A stretch of 64,000 nucleotides of DNA from Porphyrobacter sp. SLTP (GTDB lineage Bacteria; Pseudomonadota; Alphaproteobacteria; Sphingomonadales; Sphingomonadaceae): the NCBI RefSeq assembly GCF_009905735.1, contig NZ_JAAALE010000003.1, positions 1 through 64,000 of the forward strand, in the 5' to 3' direction. The notes beneath the pieces were generated by a model. The model was not told where the DNA came from. It saw nothing but the letters and a program-made list of their open reading frames with translations, and made no database searches. Shown one piece after another: positions 14,945 to 22,993 of the stretch. A program made the translations under genes and the position numbers. Numbering within the stretch: the stretch's first letter is position 1; the number at the start of each line of letters is the position of its first letter.

Positions 14945-16183
14945 TTAGATGATCCCGATCGTCTTGCCGGCCCGTTCGAACATGCCGAGGATGGTTTGCA
15001 CCTGATCGGCGGTATGCTCTGCACATAGCGAGCAGCGCAGCAGGGTCATCCCTGCAGGCGTTGCCGGGGGCCGGGCGAGGTTGACGTAGAGACCCTCTTT
15101 CAACAGCGCCTCCCACATCATCGCGCCCTTTTCGAGATCAGGCATGATCACCGCGATGATCGCGCTTTGCGGGGTTTCGGTGCCGAGCTTGAAGCCGAGT
15201 GCACGAAGCCCGCCGTGCAGCGTGCGGCTGTTCTCCCACAGATGCGCGCGCTTGTTGCCGCCGTGCATCAGCTTGCGGATCGAGGTCGCCGAGCTGGCCA
15301 TCACCGAGGGCGGCAGGGCGGCGGTGAAGACATAAGGACGGCATACCAGCCGCAGCACTTCGAACTTCGGGTGGTTGGACACGCAGAACCCGCCGACCGT
15401 GCCCACGCTCTTGGAGAAGGTGCCGATGATGAAATCGACATCGTCCAGCACGCCCTGTTCCTCGGCGACGCCGCGGCCATGTTCGCCGATGAAGCCCATC
15501 GAGTGCGCCTCGTCGACCAGCACCATCGCGCCGTTTTCCTTGGAGACGCGGACCATCTCCTTGAGCGGGGCGACATCGCCCATCATCGAATAGACGCCTT
15601 CGAGCACCACCAGCTTGCCCGCGCCTTCGGGGATACGCTTGAGGCGCTTTTCCAGCGCTTCGACGTCATTGTGCTTGAACGGCACCACTTCGGCATTGCC
15701 CATCGCGCAGCCATCCCAGATCGAAGCGTGGCTATCGATGTCGAGGATGATGTAATCGCCCTTGCCCGCCAGCGTCGAGATGATCCCGAGGTTCGCCTGG
15801 TACCCGGTCGAGAAGACCATCGCGTGATCCATCGCGTAAAATTCGCGCAAGGCCGCTTCGACATCGCGGTGATCGCGGAAGGTGCCATTGAGCACGCGGC
15901 TGCCGGTCGTCCCCGCGCCGAAATCCTCCATCGCCTGCTTGCCCGCCGCAATCACGTCGGGATCGAAGGTCATCCCCATGTAGTTGTAGGTGCCGAGCAG
16001 GATCGTATCGCGCCCGTTGCAGATCGCGCGGGTGGGCGAGAGCACCTCTTCCATCACCAGATTGAACGGATCTTCCACCCCGGCGGCCAGCAAGGTCTCC
16101 CGGGTCTGGATGATCGGATCGAACTTCGACAGCAGGTCGACAGGTTCGGCGGCGCCAAGGGTCTCGGTCATAGCGGTCGCCAT
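14945..16183 (-). CDS. spt: Serine palmitoyltransferase (sphingolipid biosynthesis)
   Basis: A 412-residue alpha-oxoamine synthase that condenses serine with a fatty acyl thioester to 3-ketosphinganine, the first step of sphingolipid synthesis and a hallmark of sphingomonads. PLP-lysine is Lys258 in TFSKSVGTVGG, with the cofactor-contacting Asp224 and His227 in VDEAHSMG. The substrate/cofactor loop GSRVLNGTF is at 94-102. The length and spacing fit the soluble bacterial enzyme rather than the closely related KBL or ALAS. The ATG at 16183 is 2 bases after the acp stop. The gene has no terminator before the GTA leader hairpin. Confidence 0.92.
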   Translation of the reverse strand: MATAMTETLGAAEPVDLLSKFDPIIQTRETLLAAGVEDPFNLVMEEVLSPTRAICNGRDTILLGTYNYMGMTFDPDVIAAGKQAMEDFGAGTTGSRVLNGTFRDHRDVEAALREFYAMDHAMVFSTGYQANLGIISTLAGKGDYIILDIDSHASIWDGCAMGNAEVVPFKHNDVEALEKRLKRIPEGAGKLVVLEGVYSMMGDVAPLKEMVRVSKENGAMVLVDEAHSMGFIGEHGRGVAEEQGVLDDVDFIIGTFSKSVGTVGGFCVSNHPKFEVLRLVCRPYVFTAALPPSVMASSATSIRKLMHGGNKRAHLWENSRTLHGGLRALGFKLGTETPQSAIIAVIMPDLEKGAMMWEALLKEGLYVNLARPPATPAGMTLLRCSLCAEHTADQVQTILGMFERAGKTIGII

Positions 16184-16185
16184 TA

Positions 16186-16428
16186 TCAGCTATCCTGCAA
16201 CTTGTGGACGGCCGCGACGAGCTGACCCCAGTTTTCGATCTCGGCCTGCTGGTTCATCGAGATGATCACGTCGAATTCGTCTTCGATCTCGGCGACGAAA
16301 TCCATCACGGTGAGGCTGTCAAATTCGAGATCGCCAGCAAAGGTGGTCGAGTCCTCGATCGTGACGCCCTTTTTGTTGAAGGGTTCGATCAGCGTGCGAA
16401 TACGATCTTCGACTTCGGCGGGGGTCAT
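16186..16428 (-). CDS. Acyl carrier protein dedicated to sphingolipid synthesis
   Basis: An 80-residue acyl carrier protein with the phosphopantetheine attachment Ser38 in LEFDSLTVMDF and an acidic helix II. It is transcribed directly ahead of spt with a 2-base gap, so it most likely supplies the acyl-thioester for serine palmitoyltransferase, as the specialised ACP does in Caulobacter sphingolipid clusters. It is not the fatty acid synthase AcpP, since the DSL motif context differs and no fab genes are nearby. Confidence 0.88.
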   Translation of the reverse strand: MTPAEVEDRIRTLIEPFNKKGVTIEDSTTFAGDLEFDSLTVMDFVAEIEDEFDVIISMNQQAEIENWGQLVAAVHKLQDS

Positions 16429-16561
16429 GGGCAGCTATGCTTTCTGTGCGTCGGTTGTCGGAGGGGCTATCACCCAGTAATACGGCTGCAAAGCGGCGGT
16501 TGATGCAGCTTGTCAAGTTTTCGCCGCGCCGCAAGGGGCAGGGCGGCCTGTCCGGGGGGAT

Positions 16562-17140
16562 ATGATGGCCGAAGATTTACCGCAGGCTGAACCGGTCAAA
16601 GCATCGCCTTCCGTGCCATCGCCCACGGGATTTTCGAACCACGCGATCCATCTGGTGCGCACCACCCAGCAAATCAACATGATGCTGAGCCAGATGGCCG
16701 ACGCCAAGGCTTCGATCCTGATGGGCGCGACGTTCCTGGTCTTCACCATCGCCGTGGGACAGGCGCGGGGCGGCGATGTGCCGTGGTCGTTGGGCGTGCT
16801 GGCGCTGTTCGCTTTTGTCTCGGCCATGTGCGCGGTGTTCGCCGTGCTGCCCTCGGTCAGCGGCCCGGATCAGGCGAAGAACAGCCATGGCACTCCGAAC
16901 AAGCTGTTCTTCGGCTATTTCACCCATATGGACGAAGCCGAATGGACCGACAGCGTGCTTGATGATCTGCGCACTGACGAAACCGTGTTCCGCGCGATGC
17001 TGCATGACATCTACCAGAATGGGCAGGTGCTCCAGCGCAAGAAGTACAAATACCTCGCCTATGCCTACACAAGCTTCATGATCGGGCTCACCCTGACAGC
17101 GATCACATTTGCGGTGGAATATGCGACGCGGTTTGGATGA
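16562..17140 (+). CDS. PycTM / DUF5706 family membrane protein (Pycsar effector type)
   Basis: A 192-residue membrane protein. The conserved helix LVRTTQQINMMLSQMADAKAS (about 31-51) runs into a first membrane segment (52-67). A second hydrophobic segment lies at about 76-97 and a third near 165-185 (YTSFMIGLTLTAITF). This is the pattern of DUF5706, renamed PycTM, the membrane-damaging effector of Pycsar anti-phage systems. No cytidylate/uridylate cyclase gene is adjacent. The protein is divergent from acp-spt and followed after 74 bases by a small membrane protein. Family assignment is good, but a defence role here is unproven. Confidence 0.75.
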   Translation: MMAEDLPQAEPVKASPSVPSPTGFSNHAIHLVRTTQQINMMLSQMADAKASILMGATFLVFTIAVGQARGGDVPWSLGVLALFAFVSAMCAVFAVLPSVSGPDQAKNSHGTPNKLFFGYFTHMDEAEWTDSVLDDLRTDETVFRAMLHDIYQNGQVLQRKKYKYLAYAYTSFMIGLTLTAITFAVEYATRFG

Positions 17141-17214
17141 CGTCGGACTGTAAGCAAACCATTGATACCTTGTTTTAAATCGCCAATATTGGTGCCTGAC
17201 GAAAGGAGGTGGCC

Positions 17215-17493
17215 ATGAAACTGCGCGAACACTTCCTGTTCTGGCTCGATAGCCAAATCTCCGTCGGTTCCCTCTTCTGGAGCGACATAAGGTGGCTGCT
17301 TTGGGTGCCCTTGTGGCTCTTCCTGTTCATCTCTTGGATTTGGTTCGACGTTGTTGCTGTTCGTCAGGCCAGCCTTGGAATCGGACTGTTTTTGTGCGTG
17401 CCTTGGGGATTCCTGATCGCCCATCGGCGGCGCATCAAACGGCGCGATTGGGTCGAACCCACGCGCTTCTCGGACAAGAACGGCGGATACTGA
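17215..17493 (+). CDS. Small two-helix membrane protein, unknown function
   Basis: A 92-residue protein starting at the ATG at 17215, preceded by AAAGGAGGTGGCC, one of the best ribosome binding sites in the window. An in-frame GTG six bases upstream would overlap that site. Two strongly hydrophobic, Trp-rich segments (about 27-47 and 54-71) and a basic C-terminus (RRRIKRRDW) are visible. I do not recognise a family. A weak -35/-10 pair (TTGATA at 17162, AATATT at 17185) may drive it. Its position next to the PycTM-like gene is suggestive only. Confidence 0.6.
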   Translation: MKLREHFLFWLDSQISVGSLFWSDIRWLLWVPLWLFLFISWIWFDVVAVRQASLGIGLFLCVPWGFLIAHRRRIKRRDWVEPTRFSDKNGGY

Positions 17494-17514
17494 TTTTTTG
17501 TTGCGATGGAGGCC

Positions 17515-19134
17515 CTAGCTCACCGCCGCATCAGCAAGGGCCTGAGCGGTTTTGTAGTCGGGCTTGCCGTTGTTGAGGCGGAGCGAAGTATCGGTCAGCA
17601 GGTAAAGCCGCGGGATCTTGTAGCCCGCCAGCCCGGCGCGGGCATGGGCATCCAGCGCCTCACGCAGGCCCTCGGCTTCGCCTTCAGGCTGCACCACCGC
17701 CACCACTTTGCGTCCGAACCGCGCATCGGGCAGGCTGACGACGCGCACGTCCTGCACCTGCGGGTGTTCGAGGAGCACGGCCTCCACCTCTTCGGGAAAG
17801 ACCTTCTCGCCGCCAGTGTTGATGCACATGTTGTCGCGGCCGATGAATTCGAGCGTGCCGTCCGCTGCCCAGCGCGCGCGGTCGCCGGTCATCAGCCAGC
17901 GCTGGCCGCCGATCTCGGGGAAGGTCTGGCGGTTCTTCTCGTCCTCGCCGAGATAGCCCAATGGCAGCGGGCCGGTGCGTGCGACGATGCCGACGCCTTC
18001 GGTGCCGCGCGGGATTTCCTGCAAGTTCTCGTCAAACAGCCTGGTCTCACGCCCCGGCAGCGGCTGGAACTTGCCCCCGCCGCTCGATCCGGCGGCCGTG
18101 GTGATGACGATGCCGGTGCCCGAGCTTTCCGAAGAGCCCAAGGCGTCAGTGATCATCAGTGTCGGGTGATGCGCGATCAGGCGGGCTTTCACCGCAGGCG
18201 AGAATACCGCGCCTGACGAGGTGATTGAGCGCAGGCTTGCCAGCACCTCGCCGCCATCCCCGCGCGCATCCAGCCGGTCGGCCAGCGGCATGGCGAAGGC
18301 ATCGCCGACGATGAAAATCCCGCGCGCGGCAATCCGCTTGACCTCGTCCAAAGCCAGATCGGCATCGAACTTCGGCCCCGGCAGCAGCGCCAACGTGCCG
18401 CCCTTGAGCAAGTGGATCACCGCGGTGAACTGCCCTGCGCCGTGCATCAGCGGCGAGAGCAGCAGCATCGGCGAATTGCTCGCCGGATGATCCGGGCCGA
18501 TGCGGGCAGCTTCGGCCACCTGTTCATCCAGGCTCGTCGTCACCAGCGGCGGTGTGCCCGGCGGGCGCTGCCATACGCCGATATTGAACGCGCCCCAGGC
18601 CTGATCCATCGGCCACATCACCGCTTTGGGCATTCCGGTCGTGCCGCCGGTCGCGGTCAGAAACAGGGCTTCGGGATCATCGTGGATCGCGAAGTCTGCG
18701 GGGATGTCGCTGGCGCATAGCTCGGTCCACGCATCGCCGCCGACGTCCATCGTCAGTGCGCCTCCGGGCATCGCTTCGGCAGCGGCATCGGCAAAGTCAC
18801 TCTCGGTAAACAGCGCCTTCAACCCGAAACGGGAGAATATGTCGGCCAGCTCGCGGGCCTTGTAGTGGTAATTCACATTGACCGGCACCAGCCCCGCTTT
18901 CACGCAGCCGAAATAGGCGAGCATGTAGTCCGGCGTGTTGCGCAGCATCTGCCCGGCGATGTCACCGCGCTGCAATCCACGCGCTCTCAGACCGGCGGCG
19001 ATCCGGTCGGTCACGGCATCGAAATCGCCCCAACTCACTACCCGCGCGCCGTGGATCAGCGCGGGCCGATCGGCTGGGATGGCTGCTGCCAAAGCCTTCA
19101 GGACCAATCCGAAATTCGCGCCCGCAAAAGCCAT
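17515..19134 (-). CDS. Acyl-CoA synthetase / long-chain fatty acid-CoA ligase family
   Basis: A 539-residue ANL-superfamily enzyme that adenylates a carboxylic acid and transfers it to CoA. AMP-binding P-loop TATGGTTGMPK is near residues 170-180, adenylation motif DALGSSESSG in the middle, and YLGEDEKNRQTF, TGDRARW and the hinge GRDNMCINTGGEKVFPEEVE follow in the C-terminal part. The terminal Lys is in NNGKPDYK. I chose the ATG at 19134, 10 bases after AGGAG. A GTG at 19143 touches the ribosome binding site. It is divergent from the LuxR-type regulator at 19268, which may control it. The substrate is not predictable. Confidence 0.9.
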   Translation of the reverse strand: MAFAGANFGLVLKALAAAIPADRPALIHGARVVSWGDFDAVTDRIAAGLRARGLQRGDIAGQMLRNTPDYMLAYFGCVKAGLVPVNVNYHYKARELADIFSRFGLKALFTESDFADAAAEAMPGGALTMDVGGDAWTELCASDIPADFAIHDDPEALFLTATGGTTGMPKAVMWPMDQAWGAFNIGVWQRPPGTPPLVTTSLDEQVAEAARIGPDHPASNSPMLLLSPLMHGAGQFTAVIHLLKGGTLALLPGPKFDADLALDEVKRIAARGIFIVGDAFAMPLADRLDARGDGGEVLASLRSITSSGAVFSPAVKARLIAHHPTLMITDALGSSESSGTGIVITTAAGSSGGGKFQPLPGRETRLFDENLQEIPRGTEGVGIVARTGPLPLGYLGEDEKNRQTFPEIGGQRWLMTGDRARWAADGTLEFIGRDNMCINTGGEKVFPEEVEAVLLEHPQVQDVRVVSLPDARFGRKVVAVVQPEGEAEGLREALDAHARAGLAGYKIPRLYLLTDTSLRLNNGKPDYKTAQALADAAVS

Positions 19135-19267
19135 GAACTGCACTCTCCTCTGTCACTTTCGCTAGCCCCGCAGGCCGGCCGTTTCCCCTACGTAAATAAA
19201 GAGGACAAACGGAAAAATTGCGCTAGTGTCCCGAATCAGAAAACAATGAGAGGAGCAAGGCCTGATA

Positions 19268-20077
19268 ATGGCTACTAATGTTGTCGAACTGCGCACGCCG
19301 CAAGGCCGCGAGTCGCTTGAACGGCTGCTCGATTCTGTCACCATCACCTGCCCCGAGGATATTCACGATGCAGCGCTGAACCTCGCCCGCATCGCGCAGG
19401 AGCGGGGGATGCAGATCGCAGTGTGCGATGACATTTCCTCCAAGGAGCCGATGGTCGATGCCGATGGCACGATCCTCAACGCCGATATCTTCCGCTGGCT
19501 GGATGATGGCGCGCGCTGGTGGGAGGATCACCGTCTGGCTCTCCATTCACCCCTGCCGCGCGCCTGCCGCTATGAAAGCGAGCCGTTCTGGGTCAACGCG
19601 CAGGGCTTCAACACCCGCTGGCGCAACCACTATCTGGCAGAAATCGACCTCAACGATTTCGAAAAGCGTTCCCTGTGCAAAGCCGCGATTGTGGTGCCGG
19701 TGCATCTGCCGTTCGGCCAGATTTCGGCGAGCAGCTTCATTTCGATGGAACGCGAGAAGGAAGACCTCTCGGCTGAATTCGCCGAATATGGCGCGCTGTT
19801 CGCGATGGTCACCCGGTGCTTTGTGGCGGGTTACGTCCAGGCCAACCGCACCAAGCGGCGGATTCCGTCGGACTGCGTGCTGTCCAAGCGTGAGGTCGAA
19901 TGCCTGCGCTGGGCCGCAATCGGCAAGACCGACAAGGAGATCAGCATGATCCTCAACCGGTCGCACGCCACGATCCGCTACCACATCCACCGCGCGGGCG
20001 AGAAGCTGGACAGCGTGAACCGGGCGCAGACGATCTTCAAGGCGGGTCAGCTGGGTTACTTGGGCGCGAGCGATTGA
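19268..20077 (+). CDS. LuxR-type transcriptional regulator (possible LuxR solo)
   Basis: A 269-residue regulator. The C-terminal 60 residues (about 207-267) form a LuxR/FixJ helix-turn-helix: LSKREVECLRWAAIGKTDKEI, then the recognition helix in SHATIRYHIHRAGEKL. The N-terminal ~190 residues resemble an autoinducer-binding-type fold. However, I cannot find the usual Trp/Tyr/Asp set of AHL receptors, and no luxI is in the window. It would therefore be a solo responding to another ligand. It is divergent from the acyl-CoA ligase, which it may regulate. A GC-rich hairpin follows its stop. Confidence 0.8.
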   Translation: MATNVVELRTPQGRESLERLLDSVTITCPEDIHDAALNLARIAQERGMQIAVCDDISSKEPMVDADGTILNADIFRWLDDGARWWEDHRLALHSPLPRACRYESEPFWVNAQGFNTRWRNHYLAEIDLNDFEKRSLCKAAIVVPVHLPFGQISASSFISMEREKEDLSAEFAEYGALFAMVTRCFVAGYVQANRTKRRIPSDCVLSKREVECLRWAAIGKTDKEISMILNRSHATIRYHIHRAGEKLDSVNRAQTIFKAGQLGYLGASD

Positions 20078-20082
20078 TTGGC

Positions 20083-20102
20083 GGGGGCGCCTCCGCGCCC
20101 CC
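20083..20102. terminator. GC-rich hairpin after the LuxR-type gene, followed by half a palindromic repeat
   Basis: A perfect 8-base stem (GGGGGCGC at 20083-20090 with 20095-20102) with a CTCC loop lies 5 bases after the regulator stop, between convergent genes. There is no U-tract, so it would be a weak or bidirectional terminator. Directly after it, 20121-20142 is one half (TTCGCTGCGCTCGCAATGACGA) of the palindromic repeat found in full elsewhere in the window. Confidence 0.5.
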
Positions 20103-20148
20103 GTTCTCGGTGTCGTTTCCTTCGCTGCGCTCGCAATGACGAAGAAGA

Positions 20149-20685
20149 TCAGCCGAGTTTACGCAGCGGCTCGCTGCCATCCCAGCCCACACCCGCAGCC
20201 TTGATCATCCCGAACAGGTCCGGCCCGTCCTTCGCCTGCTGGAGAATCTCGACCAGCGTGCCGGGACCGCTGCCCGGATCAACATAGATCACCTGACTGG
20301 TGCCGAAATTGCCCTCGATCACCACTTCCGCGCCCGCTTCGTCGCAAACCCGCCGCGCCTCGGCGATGTCGTCGACCAGAATGCACACGTGGTGCAGCCC
20401 GTTGCCGGTCGAGCCATATTCGCCGCGATAGATCGAGGGGTGATCGTCGCGCGGGCGGATCAGTTCAATCTGAAGGTCGCCCCAATAGGCCAGCGCCAGA
20501 TCGAACACCGCATCGGTCGGTGTCCCGCGATATTTCATCCCGTCGAGATGGATGCCTTCAATGATGAAGAATGGGCCGACGCCCATGACCTGCGTCCAGT
20601 GCGCCACCGCCGCATCAAAATCCTCGGGCACGAAAGCCAGCTGCATGATGTCGCCCAGCGCGGCGATCTTTCCCGGCAAAGCCAT
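20149..20685 (-). CDS. VOC superfamily (glyoxalase/dioxygenase-fold) protein
   Basis: A 178-residue vicinal-oxygen-chelate protein with two beta-alpha-beta-beta-beta modules. Metal-ligand type positions are seen in LHHVCILVDD (about 97-106) and in the C-terminal GTLVEIL. The N-terminal MQLAFVPEDFDAAVAHW matches the start of module one. The ATG at 20685 follows GGAGAGGAAT. It is divergent from the Rieske oxygenase gene with a 121-base shared upstream region, so it probably serves the same pathway, as an isomerase, epimerase or ring-cleavage type enzyme. A second protein of the same type is at 58968. Confidence 0.82.
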   Translation of the reverse strand: MALPGKIAALGDIMQLAFVPEDFDAAVAHWTQVMGVGPFFIIEGIHLDGMKYRGTPTDAVFDLALAYWGDLQIELIRPRDDHPSIYRGEYGSTGNGLHHVCILVDDIAEARRVCDEAGAEVVIEGNFGTSQVIYVDPGSGPGTLVEILQQAKDGPDLFGMIKAAGVGWDGSEPLRKLG

Positions 20686-20806
20686 ATTCCTCTCCAATCC
20701 GCTAGGGTGACCCCTTGCCGAGACTGTGTGATATTCCCCTCACGAAACACTGCACAAAGTGCGAGGATGAGGACGGGGACACCCCCCGAAAGGACATCGA
20801 AGGCCG

Positions 20807-22234
20807 ATGAACGAGATCAAGGATATTGCCCGCGCTGATCGCTGCCCGGGGATTAGCTACACCGACATGCTCAACGGCGATACGCGGCGTCCGCCCGATT
20901 ACCTGTTCGAGGAAACCACCATCGAAATGGGGGACGAGCCCCTGTCGGTTGCGCCCTATATCTCTGAGGACTTCGCGCGTCTGGAACGCGAGAAGATGTG
21001 GCCCAACGTGTGGCTGTTCGCCGCGCGTGAGGATGAACTGCCCGATCCGGGCGACACGGTGGTGTTCGACATCGCGGGCAAGAGCTTCCTGCTGATCCGC
21101 CAGAAGGACGGCGGCGTGAAGGCGTTCTACAACGCCTGCCTCCACCGCGGCCGCAAGCTGCGCACGGAAAGCGGCAATTCGGTGCAATTGCGCTGCCCGT
21201 TCCACGGCTTCACCTGGCGCAATGACGGGAGCCTGAAGGAAATCCCCTGCGCGTGGGACTTCAAGCATCTTGAAGGCAAGGACATGGACCTGCCCCAGGC
21301 CCGCGTTGAGCTGTGGCAGGGCTTTGTCATGCTCACCGAGAACCACAGCCTGCCCGATTTCAAGACCTGGCTCGGCCCGGCGGCGTCGCATTACGAGCGC
21401 TATGATTTCGGCAATCGCTACACCGGCATGTGGGTGCAGAAGAAGATCCCGGCCAACTGGAAGGCGACCGCCGAGGCATTCATGGAAGCCTGGCACTCGA
21501 TCACCACCCACCCGCAACTGCTCGCCTTCCTCGGCGATGCGAACACGCGCTACGATCTGATCGGCGATCACTTCAACCGCGCCATCACGCCGTCGGGTGT
21601 GCTCAGCCCGCATGTGAAGGGCAAGAATTCCGATTACGTGCTGGAGAAGATGAACGAGTTCTCCGGCGGGGCGGACGCGCGCACCAACCGGCGGTTCAAC
21701 GCCAGCGAGGAACCGGCTGAGGGCTACGACGCCAGCGATCCGCTGGGCGCGCGCAAGATCCTCGCCGAAGCCGGGCGCAAGGGCTTTGCCGAGAACTACG
21801 GCTATGATTATTCGGACGCCTCGGACACAGAGATCCTCGACAACTTCACCTACAATATCTTCCCCAATTTCGCCCCGTGGATCGGGTTCCTGCCGACGCT
21901 GGTGTACCGCTGGCTCCCCGGCGACACGCCTGACTGGTGCATCATGGAAATCCGCCTGCTGTTCCCCACACCCAAGGGTCAGGAACGCCCCCGCGCGGTC
22001 GCGCCGACCTATATCCCCGATGACGAGCCCTTCGCTTGGGCCAACGACATCATGGGCCCGCAGCTCGCCAATGTGTTCGATCAGGATATGGCCAACCTGC
22101 CTTACGTGCAGGAAGGCATGAAGAGCATGAAGGACGGCCTGATGGAGCTCGGCCACTATCAGGACAGCCGCGTGCGGCATTTCCAGACGACGCTGATGAA
22201 ATACGTGAACGGGGAACTGCCTGCGGCTAAGTAA
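20807..22234 (+). CDS. Rieske non-heme iron oxygenase, large (alpha) subunit
   Basis: A 475-residue ring-hydroxylating oxygenase. The Rieske [2Fe-2S] motif is C111-x-H113 ... C130-x2-H133. The mononuclear iron site is seen in EAFMEAWHSITTHP, with His230 and His235, and the third ligand would be an Asp in the C-terminal half. No small subunit, ferredoxin or reductase gene is adjacent, so it is probably a homo-oligomeric oxygenase that borrows electron carriers. It leads a plus-strand operon with an SDR (6-base gap) and an isomerase-like protein. Confidence 0.9.
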   Translation: MNEIKDIARADRCPGISYTDMLNGDTRRPPDYLFEETTIEMGDEPLSVAPYISEDFARLEREKMWPNVWLFAAREDELPDPGDTVVFDIAGKSFLLIRQKDGGVKAFYNACLHRGRKLRTESGNSVQLRCPFHGFTWRNDGSLKEIPCAWDFKHLEGKDMDLPQARVELWQGFVMLTENHSLPDFKTWLGPAASHYERYDFGNRYTGMWVQKKIPANWKATAEAFMEAWHSITTHPQLLAFLGDANTRYDLIGDHFNRAITPSGVLSPHVKGKNSDYVLEKMNEFSGGADARTNRRFNASEEPAEGYDASDPLGARKILAEAGRKGFAENYGYDYSDASDTEILDNFTYNIFPNFAPWIGFLPTLVYRWLPGDTPDWCIMEIRLLFPTPKGQERPRAVAPTYIPDDEPFAWANDIMGPQLANVFDQDMANLPYVQEGMKSMKDGLMELGHYQDSRVRHFQTTLMKYVNGELPAAK

Positions 22235-22240
22235 GCGGCC

Positions 22241-22993
22241 ATGAGCTTCTCCTTCGATCTCACGGGGCGCACCGCGCTCATCACCGGCGCGTCTTCGGGG
22301 CTGGGCACCCGGTTCGGGCGCATTCTTTCGGCGAGCGGCGCGAATGTGGCGCTGGGCGCGCGGCGGGCGGACCGGCTGGCGGCATTGGCGGACGAAATCG
22401 GCCTTTCTGCCGCGGCTGTGCAAATGGACGTAGCGCGCGAAGCAGACATTATCGCCGGGTTCGATGCAGCCGAGGCTGCGTTCGGGCCGGTCGATACCGT
22501 CATCGCCAACGCCGGGGTCGACGGCGCAGGCATGGCGACGACCATCTCCGAAGAAGAGATCGAGCAAACCCTCGCCATCAACCTGAAGGGTGCGATCCTG
22601 ACCGCGCGCGAAGGCGCCAAGCGGATGATGGCGCACGGCGTCACCAAGGGCCGGATCGTGATGATCGCCTCGATCACCGCCACCGAGCCATCCCCCGGCC
22701 TCGTCGCCTATGCCGCCAGCAAGGCGGGCGTTGTGCAGGCGGGGCGGACTTTGGCGCGCGAGTGGGCGCGGGCCGGGATCAACGTCAACACCGTCTCACC
22801 CGGCTATATCCGCACCGCGATCAACGATGCGTGGTTCGATACCGAACCGGGCAAGAAGCAGATCGCGAAGTTCCCCAAGCGCCGGTTGATGGGCGAAGAG
22901 GGGCTTGATGCGATGATGCTGTTCCTGTGCTCCGAAGCTTCGGAGTTTGTCACCGGCACCAACTTCGTCCTCGACGACGGACAGACGCTGTGA
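22241..22993 (+). CDS. SDR family NAD(P)-dependent oxidoreductase
   Basis: A 250-residue classical short-chain dehydrogenase. Seen: cofactor motif TGASSGLG (15-22), NAG (about 90-92), a catalytic Ser in IASITA, and Tyr-x3-Lys in YAASKAG. ARR after the second strand hints at NADP preference. The C-terminal FVTGTNFVLDDGQTL is typical. It follows the Rieske gene by 6 bases and overlaps the next gene by 4 (GTGA). It likely oxidises a dihydrodiol or hydroxylated product of the oxygenase. This is inferred from context. Confidence 0.9.
   Translation: MSFSFDLTGRTALITGASSGLGTRFGRILSASGANVALGARRADRLAALADEIGLSAAAVQMDVAREADIIAGFDAAEAAFGPVDTVIANAGVDGAGMATTISEEEIEQTLAINLKGAILTAREGAKRMMAHGVTKGRIVMIASITATEPSPGLVAYAASKAGVVQAGRTLAREWARAGINVNTVSPGYIRTAINDAWFDTEPGKKQIAKFPKRRLMGEEGLDAMMLFLCSEASEFVTGTNFVLDDGQTL

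Noticed and set aside
16562..17140. Complete Pycsar defence system
   Set aside because: Only the effector-type protein is present. No nucleotide cyclase is encoded within several kilobases on either side.
17162..17190. Promoter for the small membrane protein gene (TTGATA-17-AATATT)
   Set aside because: The -10 match is poor and such pairs are frequent in AT-richer gaps. It is only mentioned in the gene entry.
20702..22636. 644-codon open frame on the minus strand opposite the Rieske oxygenase
   Set aside because: Shadow frame. The plus-strand product contains the complete Rieske and iron-binding motifs.
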